A stretch of DNA of 64,000 bases from Chitinophagaceae bacterium. GTDB lineage: Bacteria; Bacteroidota; Bacteroidia; Chitinophagales; Chitinophagaceae. The notes beneath the pieces were generated by a model. That model saw only the letters and a program-made list of their open reading frames with translations. It was not told where the DNA came from and made no database searches. Of this stretch, positions 25,934 to 33,345 are shown one piece after another. The position numbers and the translations under genes were made by a program. The stretch spans positions 372,001 to 436,000 of the forward strand of contig SEAC01000015.1 of assembly GCA_004173235.1 (NCBI GenBank), written 5' to 3'. Position 1 is the stretch's first letter. Every line of letters begins with the position of its first letter.

Positions 25934-26383
25934 ATGACACAGAATCATTTTCGCACCCGTCCTGTAGCCAGTAACGCTTCTTTTAACAATTTGCTGGACG
26001 ACTTCTTCGCTCCTTTCTCGTCTGTATATAGTGAGCGCCCTGCAACAGCATCGCGAACGGTAGTTCCGGTGAATGTGCGGGAAAGCGAAAGCGGCCTCTC
26101 GCTCGACGTAGTGGCGCCGGGTTTCGCAAAGGAAGATTTCACGATAAAGCTCGAAGACAAAGTGCTCACCGTATCCGCGGAGCAGAAACGTGAAGAGTCT
26201 GCTAAAACAGAAAAGTTTCTCCGCCACGAATACAAATTTGCATCGTTCAAGCGTTCTTTTACTTTGGATGAAAGCATCGATGGAGCAGGCGTTTCAGCAC
26301 AATATGTTAATGGTGTGCTGACGTTAAACCTCCCGAAGCGCGCTGAGGTCAAAGCTTCAGTAAAGCAGATCGAAATTCAGTAA
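25934..26383 (+). CDS. Hsp20/alpha-crystallin small heat-shock protein
   Basis: 149 residues from the ATG at 25934; an in-frame ATG at 25904, preceded by GGGGAGGAAAC, would add ten residues and cannot be excluded. ATP-independent holdase chaperone. The alpha-crystallin domain spans about 38-145, beginning PVNVRESESGLSLDVVAPGF and containing ISVEDKVLTV-like LEDKVLTVSAEQ and the closing GVLTLNLPK. The N-terminal arm (NNLLDDFFAPF) is typical of Bacteroidota Hsp20. A terminator hairpin follows the stop. Confidence 0.94.
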   Translation: MTQNHFRTRPVASNASFNNLLDDFFAPFSSVYSERPATASRTVVPVNVRESESGLSLDVVAPGFAKEDFTIKLEDKVLTVSAEQKREESAKTEKFLRHEYKFASFKRSFTLDESIDGAGVSAQYVNGVLTLNLPKRAEVKASVKQIEIQ

Positions 26384-26431
26384 GCGGCAACGCTTCGCAT
26401 ATATTTCTCATAAGCAGTTGGTTTTGGTTTA

Positions 26432-26466
26432 AACACCCGATGTGTCTACATCGGGTGTTCTTCTTA
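26432..26466 (+). terminator. intrinsic terminator of the Hsp20 gene
   Basis: AACACCCGATG and CATCGGGTGTT form a perfect 11-bp stem with a 6-nt loop, followed by CTTCTTAT. The U-tract is weak, but position and stem fit. Confidence 0.75.
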
Positions 26467-26596
26467 TCACCCGTCAACCGCCCGCATTCTACAATGCCAC
26501 TACGAACTGTTAAGAGTGTGCACAGCGCGGCCATAATCTGAATATATTAAGAATAAATGGATGTGTTTTTGCGTCTATGTTGGAAAGATTGCTACC

Positions 26597-27037
26597 ATGA
26601 AAAATACCTTTTTTGCATCACTGCTCGTTACCGGTTTGCTCGCAGTAGGTATGGTGGGTTGTGCTCCGCTCCAGCAGTCCACCGGCGACGACGGCTATTA
26701 CGAGCCCGACACCCGCACCAGCAACGCGCCCAGCCGCATTTATGTTGAAGATCCTTATCGCCCGGGCTACCAAATACTCGTTGAGCGCGACCCGATGACC
26801 GGCCGTTATTACCGCGTGCCCGGCAGCACTTATGGTGGCAGCTATGGCACCTACGATCCTTATGGCCGTGGCGCCTACCGCGATCCATATTACCGCCCCC
26901 GCTCCGGTGGACGGGGAGGCTATCGCACCCCGGCCCAACGCCCGCAGCAGCAACAGCCGCAGGTGTCCGACCAACGCAGGCAGGAAGAGCAGCGTCGCCA
27001 GGAAGCTGCAGACCAGATCCTTCGGAAGAAACAATAA
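26597..27037 (+). CDS. small tyrosine/proline/arginine-rich lipoprotein
   Basis: 146 residues from the ATG at 26597; the upstream ATG at 26561 would place a non-signal stretch before the lipoprotein signal. The lipobox is VGMVGC, with the lipid cysteine near residue 22. The mature part has no globular domain I recognise: a YRPGYQILVERDPMTGRYYRVPG core, then a GGSYGTYDPYGRGAYRDPYYRPRSGG low-complexity region and a Gln/Arg-rich helix at the end. It likely decorates the outer membrane. A terminator embedded in a heptamer repeat follows. Confidence 0.72.
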   Translation: MKNTFFASLLVTGLLAVGMVGCAPLQQSTGDDGYYEPDTRTSNAPSRIYVEDPYRPGYQILVERDPMTGRYYRVPGSTYGGSYGTYDPYGRGAYRDPYYRPRSGGRGGYRTPAQRPQQQQPQVSDQRRQEEQRRQEAADQILRKKQ

Positions 27038-27045
27038 TTGGGAAT

Positions 27046-27203
27046 GAGTAATGAGAGATGAGTAATCAGTAATGAGCTATGAGTAATGAGTAATGAGCGA
27101 TGCCCTCGAGAGAGGGCATCCGTTTTTTTGTCGCTACGAACTCATTACTGATTACTCATTTTTCATAGCTATCGAACTCATTACTGATTACTCATTACTC
27201 ATT
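27046..27203. repeat. heptamer inverted repeat, GAGTAAT / ATTACTC, enclosing a terminator
   Basis: Left arm of eight 7-bp units (27046-27101): GAGTAAT, GAGAGAT, GAGTAAT, CAGTAAT, GAGCTAT, GAGTAAT, GAGTAAT, GAGCGAT. Right side has two blocks in register (27140-27160 and 27176-27203) of ACTCATT and ACTGATT units. A perfect terminator hairpin lies between. The last right-arm unit supplies the TGA stop of speA on the minus strand. Confidence 0.92.
27099..27129 (+). terminator. intrinsic terminator inside the GAGTAAT repeat
   Basis: GATGCCCTC and GAGGGCATC pair perfectly around GAGA and are followed by CGTTTTTTTG. It serves the plus-strand lipoprotein gene. Confidence 0.88.
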
Positions 27204-28596
27204 TGATATACCCGAGTATCTTGAGCATACTCTGCGCCGTTTGCTCTTTCGCGTAAACCCAGTCTACCAGCTTGCCGTTCTTATCGCGCTCGATGATGAT
27301 GTGTTTGGGCGAAGGAATGAGGCAGTGCTTGATGCCTCCATATCCCGATATCTGGTCCTGGTAGGCGCCGGTATGAAAGAAGCCCACAAAGAGCGGCTCC
27401 TCCCCGTTCGTCTTGGGCAGGAACACCTCGTTGATATGTTCTTCTGAATCGTAGTAGTCGTGGCTGTCGCAGGTGATCCCTCCAAGCACCACGCGCTGCG
27501 GCTCATTGTCCCATTTGTTGATCGGCAGCATCAGGAACTTCTCCCCGATGCCCCACGTATCCGGGAGTGTGGTGATGAACGAAGAATCGATCATGTACCA
27601 GGTTTCGCGGTCGTTCTGCGACTTCTCGCCGATCACGCTGTAGATGTGCGCCATGCTCTCTCCCACTGTGAACGACCCGAACTCGGTGAAGATGTTTGGC
27701 ATCGGCACCTTGTTGCGCTTGCAGGCTGCTTTGATGTTGCCCACGATCTCGGTGATCATGAACTGGTAGTCGTATTCAAAACCCAGTGAGTGCTTGATGG
27801 GGAAGCCGCCGCCGATATTGATAGAGTCCAGCTCGGGACAGATCTTTTTCAGCTGGCAATAGAGGTTAATGATCTTGTTCAGTTCCGACCAGTAATAGAT
27901 GTCGTCCTTGATGCCTTTGTTCAGGAAGATGTGGAGCATCTTAAGCTGGAACTTGTGCTCGTATCCTTCGATATTGTCTACGTAAAATTCGAGGATGTCT
28001 TTGGCGCGGATGCCGAGCCGCGAGGTGTAGAAAGGAAAGGTGGGCTCTTCTTCGGCCGCAACGCGGATGCCGATCTTGAAAGTTCCTTTCACCGACTTGT
28101 AGGCAGCGAGTTCTTCCTTGTTATCGAGCACCGGTATCGTATTGCGAAAGCCGCTGTTGAGCAGCTGCACGATGCGGCGGGTGTATCCTTTTTGCTTGTA
28201 ACCGTTGCAGATGATGTAGATCTCCTTGTTGATCTTACGCTTCTCGTGCAGCTTCTTGATGATCTCGATGTCGTAGGCATACGAGGTTTCCAGGTGGATG
28301 CCGTGCTTGAGCGCTTCTTCAACAACGAACGAGAAATGCGAACTTTTGGTGCAGTAGCAGTAGTTATACTGTCCTTCGTATTTGTGTTTCTTGATGGCCT
28401 TCTCGAACATGTCCTTGGCCTTGTTGATCTGCGATCCGATCTTGGGCAGATACGACACCTTGAGGGGCGTTCCGTACTTGTCGATCAGCGCCTTGATATC
28501 CAGGCCGTTAAAATGGAGATAACCGTCTTTTACTTCGAGTCCTTCCTGGGGGAAGTTGAATGTCTGTTCAACGAGACCGAGGTATGAGTTCGTCAT
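27199..28596 (-). CDS. speA: arginine decarboxylase (fold type III, PLP)
   Basis: 465 residues, the shorter Bacteroidota form (E. coli SpeA has about 658). Makes agmatine from arginine as the first step of polyamine synthesis. The PLP lysine is in YCTKSSHFSF (Lys84). The phosphate-binding glycines are in SINIGGGFPIKHS, and the C-terminal GGITCDSHDYYDSEEHIN carries the active-site cysteine that completes the dimer partner's site. An ornithine or diaminopimelate decarboxylase assignment is less likely given overall similarity. It begins just past the rplT terminator. Confidence 0.88.
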   Translation of the reverse strand: MTNSYLGLVEQTFNFPQEGLEVKDGYLHFNGLDIKALIDKYGTPLKVSYLPKIGSQINKAKDMFEKAIKKHKYEGQYNYCYCTKSSHFSFVVEEALKHGIHLETSYAYDIEIIKKLHEKRKINKEIYIICNGYKQKGYTRRIVQLLNSGFRNTIPVLDNKEELAAYKSVKGTFKIGIRVAAEEEPTFPFYTSRLGIRAKDILEFYVDNIEGYEHKFQLKMLHIFLNKGIKDDIYYWSELNKIINLYCQLKKICPELDSINIGGGFPIKHSLGFEYDYQFMITEIVGNIKAACKRNKVPMPNIFTEFGSFTVGESMAHIYSVIGEKSQNDRETWYMIDSSFITTLPDTWGIGEKFLMLPINKWDNEPQRVVLGGITCDSHDYYDSEEHINEVFLPKTNGEEPLFVGFFHTGAYQDQISGYGGIKHCLIPSPKHIIIERDKNGKLVDWVYAKEQTAQSMLKILGYIK

Positions 28597-28670
28597 TTAC
28601 CGGGTAGAGGGTTGTTTTTGTAACGAATGATGTTTGCGTAAAGGTAGTGCCCATATCGGGAATGACGTAT

Positions 28671-28698
28671 AAAAACAAAAACCGCCCCGAAGGGCGGT
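28671..28698 (-). terminator. intrinsic terminator of rpmI-rplT
   Basis: Minus strand: ACCGCCC and GGGCGGT pair around TTCG, a very stable tetraloop, followed by TTTTGTTTTT. It lies after rplT and directly beside the left arm of a GTTTGTG heptamer repeat. Confidence 0.88.
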
Positions 28699-28704
28699 TG
28701 AAAT

Positions 28705-28798
28705 GTTTGTTGTTTGTGGTTTGTCGTTTGCCGTTTCGTAGGAGGCAAACGTTGTGTGCGCCAGCCAACTACAAACCACAAACTTCAAACTACAAAAC
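28705..28798. repeat. heptamer inverted repeat, GTTTGTG / ACAAACC
   Basis: Left arm (28705-28739): GTTTGTT, GTTTGTG, GTTTGTC, GTTTGCC, GTTTCGT. Right arm (28764-28798): GCCAACT, ACAAACC, ACAAACT, TCAAACT, ACAAAAC. The loop holds AACGTTGTGTGC and GCGCCAGC, both also found at 11671-11702. The repeat ends 7 bp before the rplT stop. Confidence 0.92.
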
Positions 28799-28804
28799 CT
28801 TTAA

Positions 28805-29149
28805 TTACTTCACCTGGGCCACGAGCGCCTTGAAGCTCTCGGGGTTGTTCATTGCCAGGTCGGCAAGCACCTTGCGGTCGAGGGTGATTCCTTTCGTGTT
28901 CAGCAGGTTGATGAACTGCGAGTAGGTCAGGCCTTCTTCGCGAACGGCAGCGTTGATACGGGCAATCCAGAGGCGGCGGTATTCGCGCTTCTTGAGTTTG
29001 CGGCCTACGTAGGCGTAGGTCATACCCTTTTCAACAACGTTCTTGGCTACGGTGTATACGTTTTTGCGCTTGCCATAGAAACCTTTGGCTTGCTTGAGAA
29101 TTCTTTTGCGGCGTGCACGTGAGGCAACGGCGTTAACGGAACGAGGCAT
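28805..29149 (-). CDS. rplT: 50S ribosomal protein L20
   Basis: 114 residues. Binds 23S rRNA early in 50S assembly and in many bacteria represses its own operon. The sequence [31 protein letters not shown] and [21 protein letters not shown] is unmistakable. It follows rpmI by 48 bp in the standard order and ends at a strong terminator. Confidence 0.98.
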   Translation of the reverse strand: MPRSVNAVASRARRKRILKQAKGFYGKRKNVYTVAKNVVEKGMTYAYVGRKLKKREYRRLWIARINAAVREEGLTYSQFINLLNTKGITLDRKVLADLAMNNPESFKALVAQVK

Positions 29150-29197
29150 GGGAAATCAGTTTAATTTTTTAAAAAAGGATTCAAACCGCTGCGCTGA

Positions 29198-29395
29198 TTA
29201 CTTCAGGCGCAGGAGACGCATCACGAAATCCATGTGGGATTTGGCAACAACGCCGTCTTTCCGCAGGTGGCGCTTACGCTTGGTTGATTTTTTGGTCAGG
29301 ATGTGACGCTTGAAAGACTTCTGGTGCGTGATCTTTCCGGTGCCCGTTACCTTGAAACGCTTCTTGGCACTGGAGTTCGTTTTTACTTTAGGCAT
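29198..29395 (-). CDS. rpmI: 50S ribosomal protein L35
   Basis: 65 residues from the ATG at 29395; the longer reading frame to 29482 is non-homologous. Conserved [22 protein letters not shown] and the basic C-terminus [18 protein letters not shown]. An exact -7 box lies about 85 nt upstream, giving an untranslated leader in which L20 autoregulation could act (inference). In most bacteria it directly follows infC, but here mmcQ/yjbR-like and vanZ-like genes intervene. Confidence 0.97.
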   Translation of the reverse strand: MPKVKTNSSAKKRFKVTGTGKITHQKSFKRHILTKKSTKRKRHLRKDGVVAKSHMDFVMRLLRLK

Positions 29396-29479
29396 CTTAC
29401 AATGCAATTTGAGATTCCGTCCTGGAGGCGGTTCCGCACTGGCGGAGCACTTAGGGAGCCTTTTCGGACAAAGGGAGCG

Positions 29480-29487
29480 CAAAGGTA
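29480..29487 (-). promoter_or_regulatory. -7 box for rpmI-rplT
   Basis: TACCTTTG matches TAnnTTTG exactly. It gives rpmI-rplT a promoter separate from thrS-infC, with a leader of roughly 75-80 nt that includes a GC-rich hairpin (CTCCGCC facing GGCGGAG-like sequence). Confidence 0.45.
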
Positions 29488-29493
29488 AGGAAA

Positions 29494-29604
29494 GTTTGTG
29501 GTTTGTGGTTGGTAGTTTAGATCTGTTTCCCTAAAAGCATTGACAACGAACCCCTTGTGGTAAGTCCAACGACAAACCACAAACCACACACGGCAAACTA
29601 CACA
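29494..29604. repeat. heptamer inverted repeat, GTTTGTG / CAAACCA
   Basis: Left arm (29494-29521): GTTTGTG, GTTTGTG, GTTGGTA, GTTTAGA. Right arm (29566-29600): CCAACGA, CAAACCA, CAAACCA, CACACGG, CAAACTA. The right arm runs into the end of the minus-strand vanZ-like gene, whose stop codon lies in it. Confidence 0.88.
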
Positions 29605-30077
29605 CCCGTCTTCAATATCCACCGGAGCAGGAAGAAACCGCAAACTGCCCCGGAAGTGTTGAGAATAACGTCGTCTACGTCGAAGGAGCCGAAGTTGGTG
29701 ATGTATTGCAGCAACTCGAAGCCAAGGCTGCACGAAAAAGCCAGCATCGCAAGGTGGCCCGCATGGCGCGCCGGGCGAAAAAAAAGTGGCAGCAGGAAGC
29801 CGAAGGGAGCGAATCCAAGGAGGTTGCCGCCCAGTTGCGCAAAACCTGTGCGGTAGTTTTCCTGCAACGTCAGGTAATAAAGGATCGTGCGGCCGGGTAC
29901 GAACTGCACGTTTGCCCCCACCGTATCCCAGCTTACGGCGCAGAGCCGCATCCAGAAATGCGCGGGTTGTTTTACTACAAACAGGAGCGTCAGCACCAGC
30001 AGGTAGGGCCAAAACAGCGCAGCAGCCACCCGCTGCAGCAACTTCCGGCTTGTAAAGTGCCCTGCATCTTTGCTCAT
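29598..30077 (-). CDS. VanZ-like membrane protein
   Basis: 159 residues from the ATG at 30077. Four to five membrane helices with the VanZ-like signature: VGANVQFVPGRTILYYL, NLLGFAPFGFLLPLFF, SLGFELLQYITNFGSFDVDDVILNTSGAVCGFFLL. The conserved polar residues E, Q and DVDDVILN are present. The function of the family is poorly known; some members affect teicoplanin resistance. Its ATG overlaps the mmcQ/yjbR stop (ATGA), so the two are translationally coupled. Confidence 0.88.
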   Translation of the reverse strand: MSKDAGHFTSRKLLQRVAAALFWPYLLVLTLLFVVKQPAHFWMRLCAVSWDTVGANVQFVPGRTILYYLTLQENYRTGFAQLGGNLLGFAPFGFLLPLFFRPARHAGHLAMLAFSCSLGFELLQYITNFGSFDVDDVILNTSGAVCGFFLLRWILKTGV

Positions 30078-30421
30078 ATTAGGCCCAGCTCGGTTTTCAG
30101 CTTCTTCGTCAACTTCGCGCATACGAGCGCGTAGCTGCCGCGAACAAGCTCCAGTTTTCGCGATGCCTTCCAGCTGCACTTTTCGGTGACCAGCACCCAG
30201 CGCGCACGGGCCAGGTAGGGCGCCGGCACGATGCCCGGCTCATTACACAGCTCATCGAACTGGTCGTCGGGAGCCTTAACGCTGAAATCCACGGCCCCTT
30301 CCATCGCGGTTACGCAAAACATTTTAGTGCCGATGGTGTACACGAGGTCGTGTTCCCATTTGATTTCTTCCTGCACTCCCTTGAGAGCCAGGCAGGCGTT
30401 GCGGAGCGTGTCGCGGTGCAT
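30074..30421 (-). CDS. MmcQ/YjbR family DNA-binding-fold protein
   Basis: 115 residues. Matches the CyaY-like MmcQ/YjbR family: NACLALKGVQEEIKWEHDLVYTIGTKMFCV, FSVKAPDDQFDELCNEPGIVPAPYLARARWVLV and YALVCAKLTKKLK. Members are small, stand-alone proteins of uncertain role. The start codon is formed at the edge of a GAGTAAT heptamer array, so the 5' leader is made of repeat. It forms a pair with the VanZ-like gene inside the thrS-infC-rpmI-rplT block. Confidence 0.88.
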   Translation of the reverse strand: MHRDTLRNACLALKGVQEEIKWEHDLVYTIGTKMFCVTAMEGAVDFSVKAPDDQFDELCNEPGIVPAPYLARARWVLVTEKCSWKASRKLELVRGSYALVCAKLTKKLKTELGLI

Positions 30422-30456
30422 GAGTAATGAGTAATGAGTGATGAGGGATCACTGAT
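30422..30456. repeat. heptamer array, GAGTAAT type (single arm)
   Basis: Five 7-bp units: GAGTAAT, GAGTAAT, GAGTGAT, GAGGGAT, CACTGAT. It directly abuts the mmcQ/yjbR-like start codon and lies 30 bp from the infC 3' hairpin. Confidence 0.85.
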
Positions 30457-30484
30457 GAGTTGAAGCTGCGGTTTCCGAGGATAA

Positions 30485-30514
30485 CGAAGCCTCCCGGTTT
30501 CGCGGGAGGCTTCG
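30485..30514 (-). terminator. strong hairpin after infC
   Basis: CGAAGCCTCCCG and CGGGAGGCTTCG form a perfect 12-bp stem with a 6-nt loop, 43 bp past the infC stop. No T-run follows on either strand, so it may act as an attenuator or processing site rather than a classic terminator. Confidence 0.6.
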
Positions 30515-30557
30515 TGTGGTATTTTGGTCCGGTTGCCCGAACCGTATGCGAACGTCG

Positions 30558-31238
30558 TTATTCGGGATTCGAAGTGCCTGCTTCGGGCGGACGCTGCGGC
30601 TTTGGTTCCTTTGGTTCTTTCGGTTCCTTGGGTTCCTTCGGCTCTCTCGGCTCCTTGGCTTTTTTGGCTTTGGGGCTGATGATCGCCAGCATACGCTTTC
30701 CTTCGAGCTTGGGCATGCTTTCCAGCTGGCCCACTTCGCCGAGGCGTTCGGCAAACTTCAGCAGCAGGAGCTCTCCACGATCCTTGAACTGGATGGCGCG
30801 GCCCTTGAACTGAACATAAGCCTTCACCTTGTTGCCTTCCTTGAGGAAGTTTTCGGCGTGCTTGCTTTTGAAGTCGAAATCGTGGTCGTCGGTGTTAGGC
30901 GTGAAACGGATCTCTTTCATCTCCGTCGTCTTCGCCTTCGCCTTCATCTCCTTTTCCTTCTTCTTCTTGTCGTAGAGGAATTTGTTGTAGTCGATGATGC
31001 GGCACACCGGGGGATCGGCCTGCGGGGAAATTTCAACCAGGTCGAGTGCCTGATCCTGCGCCATCTTCTGCGCTTCCTGTGTAGGGTAAACGCCCATGGT
31101 CACGTTGTCGCCCACGAGGCGCACCTGCGGTACACGGATGTGGTGGTTGATGCGATGCTCTGCTTCCTTGCGGGGTACGAAACGGCCCCTGAAGCCCCCG
31201 GGGCGGAATCCGCCGCCACCTTTACTTGGTAATGCCAT
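30558..31238 (-). CDS. infC: translation initiation factor IF-3 with repeat tail
   Basis: 226 residues, about 45 longer than E. coli IF-3. Prevents 50S joining and checks start-codon pairing. The N-domain has INHHIRVPQVRLVGDN and the linker SPQADPPVCRIIDYNKFLYDKKKKEKE; the C-domain has KEIRFTPNTDDHDFDFK and KVKAYVQFKGR. After residue 194 comes a tail with tandem KEP/EPK tripeptides, encoded by a 9-bp tandem repeat, ending in a Pro/Glu-rich stretch. The start is an ordinary ATG, not the AUU used by enterobacteria for autoregulation. It lies 88 bp after thrS. Confidence 0.96.
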   Translation of the reverse strand: MALPSKGGGGFRPGGFRGRFVPRKEAEHRINHHIRVPQVRLVGDNVTMGVYPTQEAQKMAQDQALDLVEISPQADPPVCRIIDYNKFLYDKKKKEKEMKAKAKTTEMKEIRFTPNTDDHDFDFKSKHAENFLKEGNKVKAYVQFKGRAIQFKDRGELLLLKFAERLGEVGQLESMPKLEGKRMLAIISPKAKKAKEPREPKEPKEPKEPKEPKPQRPPEAGTSNPE

Positions 31239-31326
31239 AATGTTTCCCCCGCCTGAACCGTCGACAGCCGGCGCTGCGGGGCACTTTTGTTTTTATTGTT
31301 GTTACCTGTCGAAGTTAAGAACTTGC

Positions 31327-33270
31327 TTACTCGCCACGGCGCTCCTTGATTTCCGGAACGATCGTTTCGAGGAACTGAGCCACGTGCTGCGAACCAAGAT
31401 CGCCCTTGCCCTGGCGGCGGATCGAAACCAGGCCTTCACCTGCTTCCTTCTCTCCCACCACGAGCATGTACGGCACTTTGGAAAGCTCCGTGTCGCGGAT
31501 CTTCTTGCCAATCTTTTCGTTGCGGTCGTCGATCTCTACACGAATATCCGCATTTTTCAGTTGCTTCCGCACTTCTTTCGCATAATCCAGGTACTTGTCC
31601 GAAATGGGCAGGATCTTCACCTGCACCGGTGCCAGCCACGTGGGCAGCTTGCCGGCGTAGTGCTCGAGCAGGAAGCCGATGAAGCGCTCGTGGGTGCCCA
31701 GCGGCGCGCGGTGGATGATCAGCGGCGTCTCCACCGTGTTGTCTTCGGTGGTATAGTGCAGCTTGAATGAACGTCCCTGCGAGAAGTCGAGCTGGTTGGT
31801 GGCCAGCGTGAATTCGCGGCCGATAACGCTCCAGATCTGTACGTCGATCTTGGGACCGTAGAAGGCAGCTTCATCCTGCACTTCCACGAACGGAATGCCC
31901 GACTCGATCAGCACTTCGCGCACCATCGTTTCGGTTTCCTTCCAGAGCTCCGGCTCATTCACATACTTCACACCGAGCTTTTCGGGCGAATGCAGCGAGA
32001 GGCGCATCTGGTACTTGTCCACGCCAAAGATCTTGAAGTACTTCATGTAGATCTCGTTCACCGCGCGAAACTCGTCGGCAAACTGCGCCTTCGTGCAATA
32101 GATGTGCGCATCGTTCATGTGGAGGCAGCGCACGCGCATCAGCCCGAACAATTCGCCGCTCTGCTCGTAGCGATACACGGTACCGTATTCCGCAATGCGG
32201 TACGGCAGGTCGCGGTAACTTTTCGGCAGTGCATCGAAGATCTTGTGGTGGTGCGGGCAGTTCATCGAGCGGAGGTAATACTTCTCCCCTTCCAACTCCA
32301 TCGGCGGGTACATGCTGTCTGCATAATACGGCAGGTGGCCGGAGGTAAGGTACATGTTCTCCTTGGCGATATGCGGCGTTACCACGCGCTTGTAGCCGGC
32401 GTCTTCTTCCGTTTCTTTGGCCAGCTTCTCCAGCTCCTCGATGATGACGGTGCCGTTGGGCAGCCACATGATGAGGCCCGGACCGACGTCATCGTCCATG
32501 GTATAAATGGATAGCTCCTTGCCGATCTTGCGGTGGTCGCGCTTCTTCGCTTCCTCGAGCAATGCGAGGTATTCGTCGAGCTGGTCTTTCTTGGGAAAGG
32601 TCACGCCGTAGACGCGGGTGAGCATCTTGTTCTTTTCGCTGCCCTTCCAGTAAGCGCCGGCGATGTTTGTCAGCTTGATGGCTTTGATGAAGCCGGTGCT
32701 GGGGATGTGCGGCCCGCGGCACAGGTCGGTAAAGCCGCCCTGCGTGTAGAAGGTGATCTCTCCATCGGGGAGATTTTCGAGCAGGTCGAGTTTGTACTCG
32801 TCGCCCTTGTCGCTGAAATATTGTACCGCCTCCGCTTTAGAGATCGGCTTGCGCACGTAGGGATTGTTCTGCTTCGCGAGCTCGGCCATCCGCTTCTCGA
32901 TGTCGGCGAGGTCTTCCTCCGTCATCTTGCGGTCGCCGAGGTCGATGTCGTAGTAGAAGCCGTTGTCCACCGGCGGACCGACCCAGAATTTCACACCAGG
33001 GAACTTCGCCTCGATGGCCTCGGCCATCAGGTGGGCCGAAGAGTGCCAGAAGGTGTTCTTTCCGTGCGCATCGTCCCACGTAAGCAGCTTGAATGCGGCA
33101 TCGGCATCGATCGGCCGCGCCAGGTCCCAAACCTCGCCATTGACTTCGGCGGCCAGCACTTTGCGTGCAAGTCCTTCCGAGATCGACTTGGCGATATCCA
33201 TACCGGTCGTGCCTTTCGGGTATTGCCGGACGTTCCCGTCCGGAAGCGTAATGTTGATCTGATCGTTCAT
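31327..33270 (-). CDS. thrS: threonyl-tRNA synthetase
   Basis: 647 residues from the ATG at 33270. TGS domain (INITLPDGNVRQYPKGTTGMDIA), editing domain with HSSAHLMAEAIE and the class II catalytic core containing MNCPHHHKIF and FYGPKIDVQI. An anticodon-binding C-terminus includes PVQVKILPISDKYLDYA. Zinc ligands of the catalytic site are in the MNCPHH region. An exact TAnnTTTG box ends 9 nt before the chosen ATG; an upstream in-frame ATG at 33291 lies beyond that box and is rejected. First gene of the translation block. Confidence 0.97.
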   Translation of the reverse strand: MNDQINITLPDGNVRQYPKGTTGMDIAKSISEGLARKVLAAEVNGEVWDLARPIDADAAFKLLTWDDAHGKNTFWHSSAHLMAEAIEAKFPGVKFWVGPPVDNGFYYDIDLGDRKMTEEDLADIEKRMAELAKQNNPYVRKPISKAEAVQYFSDKGDEYKLDLLENLPDGEITFYTQGGFTDLCRGPHIPSTGFIKAIKLTNIAGAYWKGSEKNKMLTRVYGVTFPKKDQLDEYLALLEEAKKRDHRKIGKELSIYTMDDDVGPGLIMWLPNGTVIIEELEKLAKETEEDAGYKRVVTPHIAKENMYLTSGHLPYYADSMYPPMELEGEKYYLRSMNCPHHHKIFDALPKSYRDLPYRIAEYGTVYRYEQSGELFGLMRVRCLHMNDAHIYCTKAQFADEFRAVNEIYMKYFKIFGVDKYQMRLSLHSPEKLGVKYVNEPELWKETETMVREVLIESGIPFVEVQDEAAFYGPKIDVQIWSVIGREFTLATNQLDFSQGRSFKLHYTTEDNTVETPLIIHRAPLGTHERFIGFLLEHYAGKLPTWLAPVQVKILPISDKYLDYAKEVRKQLKNADIRVEIDDRNEKIGKKIRDTELSKVPYMLVVGEKEAGEGLVSIRRQGKGDLGSQHVAQFLETIVPEIKERRGE

Positions 33271-33279
33271 AAAGGTGGG

Positions 33280-33287
33280 CAAAATTA
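33280..33287 (-). promoter_or_regulatory. -7 box 9 nt from the thrS start codon
   Basis: TAATTTTG matches TAnnTTTG exactly and decides the start codon at 33270. The predicted leader is only a few nucleotides, leaving no room for an operator of the E. coli thrS type. Confidence 0.5.
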
Positions 33288-33345
33288 ACAAACTCTTGCT
33301 TCACTCGGGCGCATGCCCCGTAGCGTTCTGGCTAAATTCGCCGTG

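Noticed and set aside
27046-27203. CRISPR array
   Set aside because: Repeats are 7 bp, with no unique spacers and no cas genes; arms are complementary rather than direct repeats with spacers.
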